DNA of 7,528 nt from Litorimonas sp049647245 (lineage in GTDB: Bacteria > Pseudomonadota > Alphaproteobacteria > Caulobacterales > Maricaulaceae). The translations under genes and the position numbers were made by a program. Shown one piece after another: positions 1 through 5,996 of the stretch (the first letter of the stretch is position 1; every line of letters begins with the position of its first letter). Where the stretch lies: positions 1 to 7,528 of the forward strand of contig JBARXH010000118.1 in assembly GCA_049647245.1 (NCBI GenBank), written 5' to 3'. A model generated the notes under the pieces. The model was not told where the DNA came from, did not search any database, and saw only the letters and a list, made by a program, of their open reading frames with translations.

Positions 1-638
1 ACGCCCAGAACACGGCGGCCATGCTGACGACCTACAACGAAGCCGACATGTCCGAGATCATGGCGCTGCGGTCCAAGTACAAGCAGGCCTTCATCGATCG
101 TCATGGCGTGAAACTGGGCTTCATGTCATTCTTCGTGAAGGCCGTCGTGCAGGCATTGAAAGACGTGCCGTCCGTCAACGCCGAGATCGACGGCACGGAC
201 ATCATCTACAAGAACTTCTACGACATCAGCATCGCAGTCGGAACCGACAAGGGCCTCGTCGTTCCGGTCCTGCGCGATGCGGACGCCAAGAATCTAGGCG
301 AGATCGAAAAGGGCATCGGCGAACTGGGTGCCAAAGCCCGCGACGGCCAGCTCTCCATGGACGACATGCGCGGCGGGACGTTCACCATTTCCAATGGCGG
401 CGTCTACGGATCGCTGATGAGTTCGCCCATCCTCAACCCGCCGCAATCCGGCATATTGGGCATGCATACCATCCAGAAGCGTCCGGTCGTGCGGAACGAC
501 GAGATCGTTATCCGCCCCATGATGTATCTGGCTCTGTCCTACGATCACCGCATCGTGGACGGAAAGGAAGCCGTGACCTTCCTCGTTCGGGTCAAGGAAT
601 GCCTCGAGGATCCTGAACGCCTCCTGCTCGACCTCTAA
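1..638 (+). CDS. odhB: Dihydrolipoyllysine succinyltransferase (2-oxoglutarate dehydrogenase E2), C-terminal part
   Basis: Partial gene; the frame is open from base 3 and the start, lipoyl domain and peripheral-subunit-binding domain lie outside the window. The visible 211 residues are the 2-oxoacid dehydrogenase acyltransferase catalytic domain. The active-site signature DHRIVDG is present, with the catalytic His at 546-548 and the Asp at 558-560. The segment ISNGGVYGSLMSSPILNPPQ (about 391-450) is typical of the succinyl-transferring E2 rather than pyruvate dehydrogenase E2. The enzyme forms the core of the cytoplasmic 2-oxoglutarate dehydrogenase complex, passing the succinyl group from lipoamide to CoA in the TCA cycle. 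The usual partner lpd (E3) does not follow; a damaged methyltransferase frame starts 9 bases after the stop. Identity is secure; the choice of odhB over the synonym sucB is only naming. Confidence 0.95.
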   Translation, partial: AQNTAAMLTTYNEADMSEIMALRSKYKQAFIDRHGVKLGFMSFFVKAVVQALKDVPSVNAEIDGTDIIYKNFYDISIAVGTDKGLVVPVLRDADAKNLGEIEKGIGELGAKARDGQLSMDDMRGGTFTISNGGVYGSLMSSPILNPPQSGILGMHTIQKRPVVRNDEIVIRPMMYLALSYDHRIVDGKEAVTFLVRVKECLEDPERLLLDL

Positions 639-647
639 AGCACGGTG

Positions 648-1424
648 ATGACGGCGCGCCCCCGCAAGCCGTCCGCCCTGTTCCGCCACATCGAAAGGCT
701 CCAGGGCTCCATGCCCTGGGGCCGTTTTCTCGATGCGGGAACGGGTGTCGGGTCCATCCGCTGGGTCGGTGGCCTGGACACGACGTAGTGGATCGGCGTC
801 ACGGGGTCCGCGCGTGAAAGAGACGACACGCTGGACGCTATCGGAACGCGAAAGCGACCGCAGGACCAGGTTGTCGCGGGCAACTGGACCGATGCCGGGC
901 TGCTCCGGGGCGAGGTCTTCGACACGGTGCTAGCGGATTATCTGCTCGGCGCGGTGGATGGTTTCTCGCCCTATTTCCAGCCCTACCTGTTCGAACGGCT
1001 GCGCCCCCTGACGCGCGGGCGGCTCTACGTGACAGGGCTGGAGCCCTATGTGCCCACCGTGCGTCCGGAAGACGACGCCGGACGGATCGTCTGGGAGATC
1101 GGCCGGTTCCGCGATGCCTGCATGTTGCTGACCGGCCGCATGCCCTACCGCGAATATCCGGCCGGGTGGGTGGTCGACCGGCTGGACGCGTCCGGCTTCG
1201 CGGTTGAGTCGGTGGACCATTTCCCGGTGCGCAACGGTCCCAAATTCGTGGATGCACAAATCGGTCTCTGCGCGCCGGGCCTGGCCAGACTGCAAGACCG
1301 GACTCTCGCCGACGCGCTCGCCCGGCGCGGCGAAGCGCTCCGCAAAGACGCCCACCAGCTTATTGAGACACGGGGCCATCTGGAGACGGGGCGCAACTAC
1401 GTCATCGCCGCCCGACCTGTCTGA
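648..1424 (+). pseudogene. Class I SAM-dependent methyltransferase-like gene interrupted by one in-frame TAG
   Basis: One continuous frame runs from ATG 648 (GTG 645 is also possible) to TGA 1422-1424, broken only by TAG at 786-788 (codon 47). Before the stop lies a glycine-rich SAM-binding motif I (LDAGTGVGS, codons about 30-38). After it, in the same frame, come an FDTVLADYLLG segment and an RLYVTGLEPY strand resembling methyltransferase motifs IV-V, and a C-terminal half with REYPAGWVVDRL and a helical end. Read through, the product would be about 258 residues, a normal length for this fold. There is no frameshift, so the lesion is a single substitution, a sequencing error or a read-through codon. 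The first in-frame start after the TAG is GTG 927, which would give a 165-residue product lacking the SAM-binding motif and probably inactive. It probably shares a transcript with odhB. The substrate is unknown; the methyltransferase assignment rests on motifs only. Confidence 0.7.
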
Positions 1425-1438
1425 AGACCCTGTTAGGG

Positions 1439-1463
1439 CTGTCGAACGGAGCCGACTCGACAG
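1439..1463 (+). other. Inverted repeat after the methyltransferase frame
   Basis: A perfect 7-bp inverted repeat, CTGTCGA (1439-1445) and TCGACAG (1457-1463), has an 11-base spacer, and a smaller CCCT/AGGG repeat (1428-1438) touches it on the left. No T run follows, so it is not a standard intrinsic terminator. It could be a transcript-end hairpin or an operator for the following membrane-protein gene. The role is inferred from position only. Confidence 0.3.
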
Positions 1464-1528
1464 GACCGCTCCACTTTGGCACTTTAACATTGGTCAATTT
1501 GGAACATCGATCAATATGGGGATCGGAC

Positions 1529-1960
1529 ATGAACAAGCCTTCTATCTGGTATTGGGTGATCGGCGTGCTGGGACTGCTGTGGAATTTCGGCGGGGCCTAT
1601 GACTATGTCATGACCCGCACGGCGAACCCGGCATACATGGCACAGTACCCGCAGGAACTGCTGGATTACTGGTACGACATGCCCGTGCTGATGGACATCA
1701 CCTGGCCGCTGGCCGTGTGGGGCGGTGTGCTGGGCTGGATCCTGATGTTGTGGCGGCGCAAATGGGCCGTGCCGGTCTTCATCGTCTCTCTGGTAGCGAT
1801 GATCGTGAACTTCGGATACACGGCGATCGATGGCGGTCTGGCGATGCAGGCGGAGTTCATGGGTCCGTTCGCCTATGTCTTCACGGGACTGATCGTGCTC
1901 GGCGCGCTGTTCGCCGTGTGGTTCAGCCGCCGCGAAGCCGCCAAGGGGACGCTGAGCTAG
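1529..1960 (+). CDS. Small four-helix integral membrane protein of unknown function
   Basis: The product has 143 residues. Four hydrophobic segments are visible at about residues 7-24, 53-74, 79-99 and 112-132, separated by short loops. An RRK cluster (76-78) precedes helix 3 and SRREAAK closes the C-terminus, as expected for positively charged cytoplasmic ends. Helix 1 ends in WNFGGAYDYVMT, followed by a Tyr/Pro-rich loop (about 34-52). ATG 1529 is chosen because a GGGGA ribosome-binding site lies at 1518-1522, 6 bases upstream; the TTG at 1490 in the same frame has no such site and would add 13 polar residues. I recall similar alphaproteobacterial proteins carrying the automatic name 'sugar transporter', but nothing in the sequence supports transport. 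The gene stands alone, 104 bases after the methyltransferase frame and 71 bases before pgi. Confidence 0.85.
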   Translation: MNKPSIWYWVIGVLGLLWNFGGAYDYVMTRTANPAYMAQYPQELLDYWYDMPVLMDITWPLAVWGGVLGWILMLWRRKWAVPVFIVSLVAMIVNFGYTAIDGGLAMQAEFMGPFAYVFTGLIVLGALFAVWFSRREAAKGTLS

Positions 1961-2031
1961 GTCCCAGACTTGAGTATACGATCTAGCCTTTACATCTTGT
2001 CTTCACTGCGAGGTCTCGCGATAGCGCGGCC

Positions 2032-3588
2032 ATGACCCTCGATGACACCCTGAGCACCCTGCGGGCCCGCGCCTCCGGCACGCCGACCCTGAGCACCCTT
2101 TTCGAGACGGAGCCGGACAGGATCGACCGGATGAGCATGCGGGTCGGGCCGATACGGGCGGATTTTTCCAAACAGCGCATCGCCAAAGGCGATCTCGACG
2201 CGCTACTCGATCTGGCACGCTCGGCCGATCTGGAAGGCTGGCGCACCAGGCTTTTCGCGGGCGAGCCCATCAATAGTTCAGAAGGCCGGGCCGTGCTGCA
2301 CACCGCCTTGCGCGGCGTCGGCGGCGCGGCGGTTGCGGACGACGTTACCGCCATGAGGGCGCGGATCCGGACATTTGCCGAAGACATCCGCGCCTCAGGC
2401 CAGTTCGACGATATCGTCCATGTCGGTATTGGCGGCTCCGACCTCGGGCCACGCCTGGTCGCAGACGCGCTGGACGCCACGCAGCAAGCCGGGCCGAGGC
2501 TACACTTCGCCAACAATGTGGACGGCGCGTCGGTCAATGATGCCCTGTCCGGGCTCGACCCGGCGCGCACGCTGGTGATCGTCGTGTCCAAGAGCTTCGG
2601 CACGCAGGAAACCAAGATGAACGCGGACAGCGTCCGCGCCTGGCTGGAGGCTGCCGGATGCGCGCCGTCCGACCATGTGCTGGCCGTCAGCGCCAACCGA
2701 GACCGCGCCGTCGCCTTCGGAATCGATCCGGACAACATCTTCGACTTCTGGGACTGGGTCGGCGGGCGTTATTCGGTCTGGAGCGCCGTGGGCCTCAGCC
2801 TCGCTATTGCCTATGGTCCGGACGCGTTCGAGCGGATGCTGGACGGCGCGGCCGACATGGACATCCATTTCCGCGATGCCCCCCTTGCGCGGAACATGCC
2901 CGTCCTGATGGCGCTCGTCGGCGTGTGGAACCGCAATGCGCTGGATTATGGCAGCCTCGCCGTGATCCCCTACGCCCGCCGATTGCGCAAGCTGCCGGCC
3001 TTCCTCCAGCAGCTGGAAATGGAAAGCAACGGCAAGAGCGCGCGCCGCGACGGAGGCGAGGCTCCTCTGACCTGCCCGGTCGTGTGGGGCGACGAAGGCA
3101 CTAACGGCCAGCACGCCTTCTTCCAGTGGCTGCATCAAGGCCTGCCCGGCGCGCCCGTGGATTTCGTCGCCGTGATTCATGACCATGAGGGGCGACCCGA
3201 CCACCACCGGGCTCTGCTGGCCAACTGTTTCGCCCAGAGCGAGGCGTTGATGCTGGGCAAGCCGGAAGGCGTGGTCCGTTCCGAGAATGCTGGTCGAGAC
3301 GACTTGGACGCGCTCGCCCCGCAGAAGACCTTCCCCGGCAACCGTCCCTCCACCACGCTGACGCTGGATGCGCTGAGCCCCGAGGCCATCGGCGCGCTGA
3401 TCGCGCTCTATGAGCACAAGGTCTTCGTCCAGGGCGTGATCTGGGGCATCAACAGCTTCGATCAGTGGGGCGTTGAACTCGGCAAGGTCCTGGCGGGCAC
3501 GATCCTGGAAGAGATGGAAGCGGGAGATGCAGGCGATCACGACCCCTCCACGGCGGCCCTCATGGGCTTAACACGGTCTACAGCCTAA
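2032..3588 (+). CDS. pgi: Glucose-6-phosphate isomerase
   Basis: Complete gene, 518 residues, slightly shorter than the about 549 of E. coli Pgi. It interconverts glucose 6-phosphate and fructose 6-phosphate in the cytoplasm, linking glycolysis, gluconeogenesis and sugar-phosphate supply. Both family signatures are present: DWVGGRYSVWSAVG, with the catalytic Arg at residue 246, and GVIWGINSFDQWGVELGK near the C-terminus, with the catalytic Lys at 485. The other expected residues are also there: the sugar-phosphate-binding loops GGSDLG (134-139) and SKSFGTQET (186-194), the base Glu331 in MESNGKS, and His361 in GTNGQHAF. The N-terminus aligns by eye with other Pgi proteins from LSTLFETEPDR onward, which supports ATG 2032, although no good ribosome-binding site lies close to it (GAGG at 2010-2013 is 18 bases away). 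A 14-base direct repeat encodes TLSTL twice near the start. The gene appears monocistronic. Confidence 0.97.
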   Translation: MTLDDTLSTLRARASGTPTLSTLFETEPDRIDRMSMRVGPIRADFSKQRIAKGDLDALLDLARSADLEGWRTRLFAGEPINSSEGRAVLHTALRGVGGAAVADDVTAMRARIRTFAEDIRASGQFDDIVHVGIGGSDLGPRLVADALDATQQAGPRLHFANNVDGASVNDALSGLDPARTLVIVVSKSFGTQETKMNADSVRAWLEAAGCAPSDHVLAVSANRDRAVAFGIDPDNIFDFWDWVGGRYSVWSAVGLSLAIAYGPDAFERMLDGAADMDIHFRDAPLARNMPVLMALVGVWNRNALDYGSLAVIPYARRLRKLPAFLQQLEMESNGKSARRDGGEAPLTCPVVWGDEGTNGQHAFFQWLHQGLPGAPVDFVAVIHDHEGRPDHHRALLANCFAQSEALMLGKPEGVVRSENAGRDDLDALAPQKTFPGNRPSTTLTLDALSPEAIGALIALYEHKVFVQGVIWGINSFDQWGVELGKVLAGTILEEMEAGDAGDHDPSTAALMGLTRSTA

Positions 3589-3620
3589 CTTGACGCATGT
3601 TATTGCAGCGCGGACTAAAC

Positions 3621-3630
3621 CGTTTAAACG
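3621..3630. repeat. Perfect 10-bp palindrome upstream of the response regulator gene
   Basis: CGTTTAAACG is a perfect palindrome lying 74 bases upstream of the response-regulator start, inside an AT-richer stretch of the pgi-regulator gap. It overlaps a possible -35 element, so it could be an operator. A palindrome this short may also be chance. Confidence 0.25.
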
Positions 3631-3650
3631 ACAACAACATTCGTTATGAT
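3623..3650 (+). promoter_or_regulatory. Possible sigma-70-type promoter for the response regulator gene
   Basis: TTTAAA (3623-3628, four of six matches to TTGACA) is separated by 16 bases from TATGAT (3645-3650, five of six matches to TATAAT). The pair lies 54 bases before the TTG start. The -10 is good and the -35 weak. No other comparable pair was found in the gap after pgi. Confidence 0.3.
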
Positions 3651-3693
3651 CCCAGCGGCTTTGGACGGACGGCCGGGGTCAGCCTACCGATTT

Positions 3694-3698
3694 AGGAG
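3694..3698 (+). promoter_or_regulatory. Ribosome-binding site that fixes a TTG start
   Basis: AGGAG lies 5 bases before TTG 3704. The next in-frame ATG (Met20) falls inside the first helix of the receiver domain, past the acidic pair at residues 13-14, so this site decides the start. Confidence 0.7.
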
Positions 3699-3703
3699 TT
3701 CTC

Positions 3704-4099
3704 TTGACGCCCGTCTTCACGGGCGATGTTCTGGTTGTCGAAGACAATTTCATCATCGCCATGGACGTGGAAGAGCTGGTCTCACAGCTCGGTGCCACGA
3801 CCGTCCATCTCGCCAGTACTGTGTCCGAAGCGCTCGACCTGCTCGACGCGCATGCCATGTCGGCTGCGATTCTGGACTTCAATCTCGGCGAGGATACGTC
3901 GGAACCCGTGGCCGCGCGGCTGGACGCGCTCGGCGTTCGCTTCGTCTTCGCGACGGGCTATAGCGATTCTTCCGCTCTCCCGGACCGGTACCGCGACAAG
4001 CGCCTTTTGAAGAAACCGTTCACCCAGGAGGATGTGCGCGCGATCTTCCTCGACGGGAATTGGGATGGGGACAGTCCGGTCACTCCGGTGTCGTCCTAG
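3704..4099 (+). CDS. Single-domain (CheY-like) response regulator, FATGY type
   Basis: The 131-residue product is one receiver domain with no output domain. The acidic pair is Glu13-Asp14 (VVEDN), the phospho-acceptor is Asp58 (ILDFNLG), the switch threonine is Thr84 and the conserved lysine is Lys104 (KKPF). The strand before Thr84 reads RFVFATGY, matching the signature of the 'FAT GUY' response-regulator group, whose known member SdrG of Sphingomonas acts in the general stress response phosphorelay; assignment to that group is by motif only. The start is TTG 3704, supported by AGGAG 5 bases upstream. No histidine kinase, phosphotransferase or PhyR/NepR/EcfG gene lies in the window, so the partner is unknown. 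The gene sits between pgi and hisS with its own upstream gap (115 bases), suggesting independent transcription. It probably works as a phosphate shuttle or by protein-protein contact. Confidence 0.9.
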   Translation: MTPVFTGDVLVVEDNFIIAMDVEELVSQLGATTVHLASTVSEALDLLDAHAMSAAILDFNLGEDTSEPVAARLDALGVRFVFATGYSDSSALPDRYRDKRLLKKPFTQEDVRAIFLDGNWDGDSPVTPVSS

Positions 4100-4174
4100 A
4101 AGCGATGTCCGGAGGCTGAAGGCTGCGAGCCTGCCCGCTTGCCGCCCCCCGCCCATACCGCTAGGGCGCGCTCC

Positions 4175-5668
4175 ATGGCCCAGACGTCCAAGAAAAAGAA
4201 CAAACCCTTCCGGCCCAAGGCCCGGCGCCCGCGCGGGTTCGAGGACCGTCACGCGGACGTGTTCCGCGCCGAATCCGAACTCGTCGCCAAGGCGTTCGCC
4301 GTCTACGACGCCTTCGGGTTCGAACCGCTCCAGACTCCGGCATTCGAATATGCGGATGCGCTCGGCAAGTTCCTGCCGGACGAGGACCGGCCCAATGTGG
4401 GCGTGTTCGCCCTGCAGGACGATGACGAGCAGTGGCTGTCGCTGCGCTACGATCTGACCGCGCCTCTGGCCCGGTTCGTGGCCGAGCATTACGACGCAAT
4501 CCCCAAGCCATTCCGCCGCTACCAGTCCGGGTCGGTCTTCCGGAACGAAAAGCCCGGTCCGGGACGCTTCCGCGAGTTCGTGCAATGCGACGCCGACACG
4601 GTGGGCGCGGGCGGCGCGGTGGCGGACGCGGAAATGATCATGATCGCCGCCGAAGTCTCGCGCGCGGCGGGCCTTTCGGACGACCAGTACGCCGTGCGGG
4701 TCAACAACCGAAAGCTCCTGGACGGCATCCTGGAGGCCTCCGGCGTCCCCAACACGGAGGAAGGCGCAATGCAGCGCCTGCAGGTCCTGCGCGCCATCGA
4801 CAAGCTCGACCGGCTCGGCGCGTCAGGCGTCGAAGCCTTGCTGGGAGACGGCCGGGAAGACGAAAGCGGCGACTATACGGACGGTGCCAAGCTGAACCCA
4901 GAGGGCATCCGCGCCGTGCTGGGATTCACCACCGCGTCCGACGCGGACCGCGAGACTACGCTCGCGACCCTGTCCGGCTTGGTCGGGGGATCCGACCGGG
5001 GACAGCAGGGCGTGGACGAGCTGGCGCAGATCGACCGGTTGCTGAGCGCAACGGGCTTCGGGCCGGAGCGCGTCTCCTTCGATACATCCGTGGTGCGCGG
5101 TCTCGGCTACTATACGGGTCCCGTTTTCGAGGTGGAGCTGTTGGCGGAGATCAAGGACCGCAAGGGCCGCCCGGTGCGGGTCGGCTCCATCGGTGGGGGC
5201 GGGCGCTATGACGATCTGGTTTCGCGCTTCCGTGGCCAGCCCGTACCCGCGACGGGTTTCTCCTTCGGCGTGTCGCGCTTCGTTTCCGCGCTGGAGCGCA
5301 TGGAGGCGCTGGCGGTCGCCGCGCAGCCACCCGTGCTCGTCACCGTGTTCGACAAGGGATTGCTGCCGCACTATTTCGCCTTGGCCGCGGAGCTGCGCTC
5401 CGCCGGGATCCGCACGGAAGTCTTCACCGGATCCGGCAACGTGACCAAGCAGCTGAAATATGCCGACCGCCGGGGCGTGCGTCTCGCCGTGCTGATCGGC
5501 TCGGACGAAGCCGAAGCCGGACAGGTCACGATCAAGGACCTTCCGCTGGGTGCGGAAATGGCCAAGGCCATCGAGACCAACGAAGAGTGGAAATCCTCCC
5601 GCCCGGCGCAGCAGACCGTGCCGCGCGACCAGGCGGTCGCCGCGATCCGGGACATGCTGAGGGACTAA
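4175..5668 (+). CDS. hisS: Histidine--tRNA ligase
   Basis: Complete class II aminoacyl-tRNA synthetase of 497 residues, longer than the about 424 of E. coli HisRS. It charges tRNA-His in the cytoplasm. Motif 2 is YQSGSVFRNEKPGPGRFREF (116-135), with the ATP-contacting Arg123. The HisRS-specific catalytic loop is VRGLGYYTG, with Arg308. Motif 3 glycines are at 340-343 (GGGGRYDDL). The C-terminal alpha/beta anticodon-binding domain starts near PVLVTVFDKG and contains GSGNVTKQLKYADRRG. The motif 2 loop and extra length resemble alphaproteobacterial HisRS rather than the E. coli form. The N-terminus carries a Lys/Arg-rich extension (residues 5-20) before the usual RGFEDR. ATG 4175 is preceded by AGGG (4163-4166) at 8 bases; TTG 4139 in the same frame would add 12 residues and lacks such a site. 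The stop codon overlaps the T run of a terminator for the opposite strand. Confidence 0.97.
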   Translation: MAQTSKKKNKPFRPKARRPRGFEDRHADVFRAESELVAKAFAVYDAFGFEPLQTPAFEYADALGKFLPDEDRPNVGVFALQDDDEQWLSLRYDLTAPLARFVAEHYDAIPKPFRRYQSGSVFRNEKPGPGRFREFVQCDADTVGAGGAVADAEMIMIAAEVSRAAGLSDDQYAVRVNNRKLLDGILEASGVPNTEEGAMQRLQVLRAIDKLDRLGASGVEALLGDGREDESGDYTDGAKLNPEGIRAVLGFTTASDADRETTLATLSGLVGGSDRGQQGVDELAQIDRLLSATGFGPERVSFDTSVVRGLGYYTGPVFEVELLAEIKDRKGRPVRVGSIGGGGRYDDLVSRFRGQPVPATGFSFGVSRFVSALERMEALAVAAQPPVLVTVFDKGLLPHYFALAAELRSAGIRTEVFTGSGNVTKQLKYADRRGVRLAVLIGSDEAEAGQVTIKDLPLGAEMAKAIETNEEWKSSRPAQQTVPRDQAVAAIRDMLRD

Positions 5669-5725
5669 AAAAGATGGGCGGCACCGTCGTGTCGTCAGGG
5701 GGGAGGGAAGACGACGGGCCGCCCA
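5667..5725 (-). terminator. Intrinsic terminator on the - strand at the end of hisS
   Basis: The stem arms are TGGGCGGC plus CCGTCGT (5675-5682, 5684-5690) and ACGACGG plus GCCGCCCA (5711-5717, 5718-5725), with one bulged base at 5683. On the - strand the stem is followed by TC and then six T. It would stop leftward transcription before it enters hisS antisense. It lacks a T run in the hisS direction, so it is not an obvious hisS terminator. Confidence 0.75.
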
Positions 5726-5761
5726 GTCAAGGGATGCCCTCTCGTGGCATCCGATCTTGAC
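5667..5761 (-). ncRNA. Candidate small RNA: two adjacent hairpins ending in an intrinsic terminator
   Basis: Read on the - strand, the segment gives a 13-bp hairpin: GTCAAG/CTTGAC outside, GGATGCC/GGCATCC inside, a 3-base bulge and a 7-base loop (5726-5761). A 15-bp hairpin with a single bulged base follows with no gap (5675-5725), then a run of six T (5672-5667). On the + strand no T run follows either hairpin, so the orientation is clear. The loop of the second hairpin is about 20 bases and, on the - strand, contains CCCTCCCCCC, a Shine-Dalgarno-complementary stretch. This recalls alphaproteobacterial CCUCCUCCC-loop (cuckoo/CcsR) small RNAs, though the motif is not identical. The 5' end is not determined; it cannot sensibly lie beyond 5833, where another - strand terminator ends. 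No promoter was recognised. I found no match to tmRNA, SRP RNA or RNase P RNA. It converges on hisS, overlapping its stop codon. Confidence 0.5.
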
Positions 5762-5833
5762 CGTAGCGTGACGCCCAGCACACATTTTGATGGCGGAGTC
5801 GGGGCAACCGGTAATCCAGGTTTAAATTCGCGC

Positions 5834-5866
5834 AAAAAAAGACCCGGACAGATACGCGTCCGGGTC
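5834..5866 (-). terminator. Second intrinsic terminator on the - strand
   Basis: A perfect 9-bp stem, GACCCGGAC (5841-5849) with GTCCGGGTC (5858-5866), has an 8-base loop and is flanked on its left by seven A (5834-5840). On the - strand this reads as a GC-rich hairpin followed immediately by TTTTTTT, a textbook intrinsic terminator. No protein gene on the - strand ends here. The transcript it stops would be either a short RNA starting between about 5870 and 6000, or read-through from the ydbH-like gene. Confidence 0.75.
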
Positions 5867-5954
5867 AGTCGAAAAGAGAGAGACCGAACAAACGGCCTGA
5901 GAGGGTATTAGGAAAACAGTCCTGAACCCTGTCTGAATGTCCGCTTTGTCATGT

Positions 5955-5972
5955 GGCTGCGTTGACGCAGCC
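5955..5972 (+). other. Hairpin in the leader of the hydrolase gene
   Basis: GGCTGCG (5955-5961) and CGCAGCC (5966-5972) form a perfect 7-bp stem with a TTGA tetraloop. It lies 24 bases before the chosen start of the MBL-fold hydrolase and would fall inside the coding region if the upstream ATG 5937 were used. No T run follows on either strand. It may affect translation; no function can be assigned. Confidence 0.35.
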
Positions 5973-5996
5973 GTCCCGGCATCCGACATGGTGGAC

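Noticed and set aside
1484..1500. CtrA-like TTAAC box before the membrane protein gene
   Set aside because: Only one half (TTAAC) is present; the second half at 7 bases is not TTAA.
1490..1528. Upstream TTG start for the membrane protein
   Set aside because: There is no ribosome-binding site, and the added residues are polar and precede a natural hydrophobic N-terminus with its own GGGGA site.
2500..3540. Long - strand open frame opposite pgi
   Set aside because: It is a shadow in GC-rich DNA. The + strand frame has every Pgi catalytic motif, and the - strand product shows no recognisable domain.
3612..3645. EcfG-type (GGAAC...CGTT) stress promoter before the response regulator
   Set aside because: The best match is GGACT and CGTT with about 25 bases between them, which is outside the usual 16-17.
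4120..4132. AGGCT/AGCCT hairpin between the response regulator and hisS as a terminator
   Set aside because: It has only five base pairs and a 3-base loop with no T run; this is expected by chance in GC-rich DNA.
3782..4585. Long - strand open frame across the response regulator and the start of hisS
   Set aside because: It runs opposite two genes with clear motifs and shows no domain of its own.
4432..5211. Alternative + strand frame within hisS
   Set aside because: The product is Arg/Gly-rich, typical of a shifted frame in high-GC DNA.
4823..5785. Long - strand open frame opposite hisS, starting inside the hairpin region
   Set aside because: It is opposite the HisRS catalytic and anticodon domains. 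Its first part reads through two strong hairpins and a terminator, which suits RNA structure rather than protein coding.
5667..5833. Identification of the - strand RNA as 6S, tmRNA, SRP RNA or RNase P RNA
   Set aside because: The closing 5'/3' stem of 6S was not seen, and the conserved SRP tetraloop region, tmRNA tRNA-like end and RNase P core motifs are absent.
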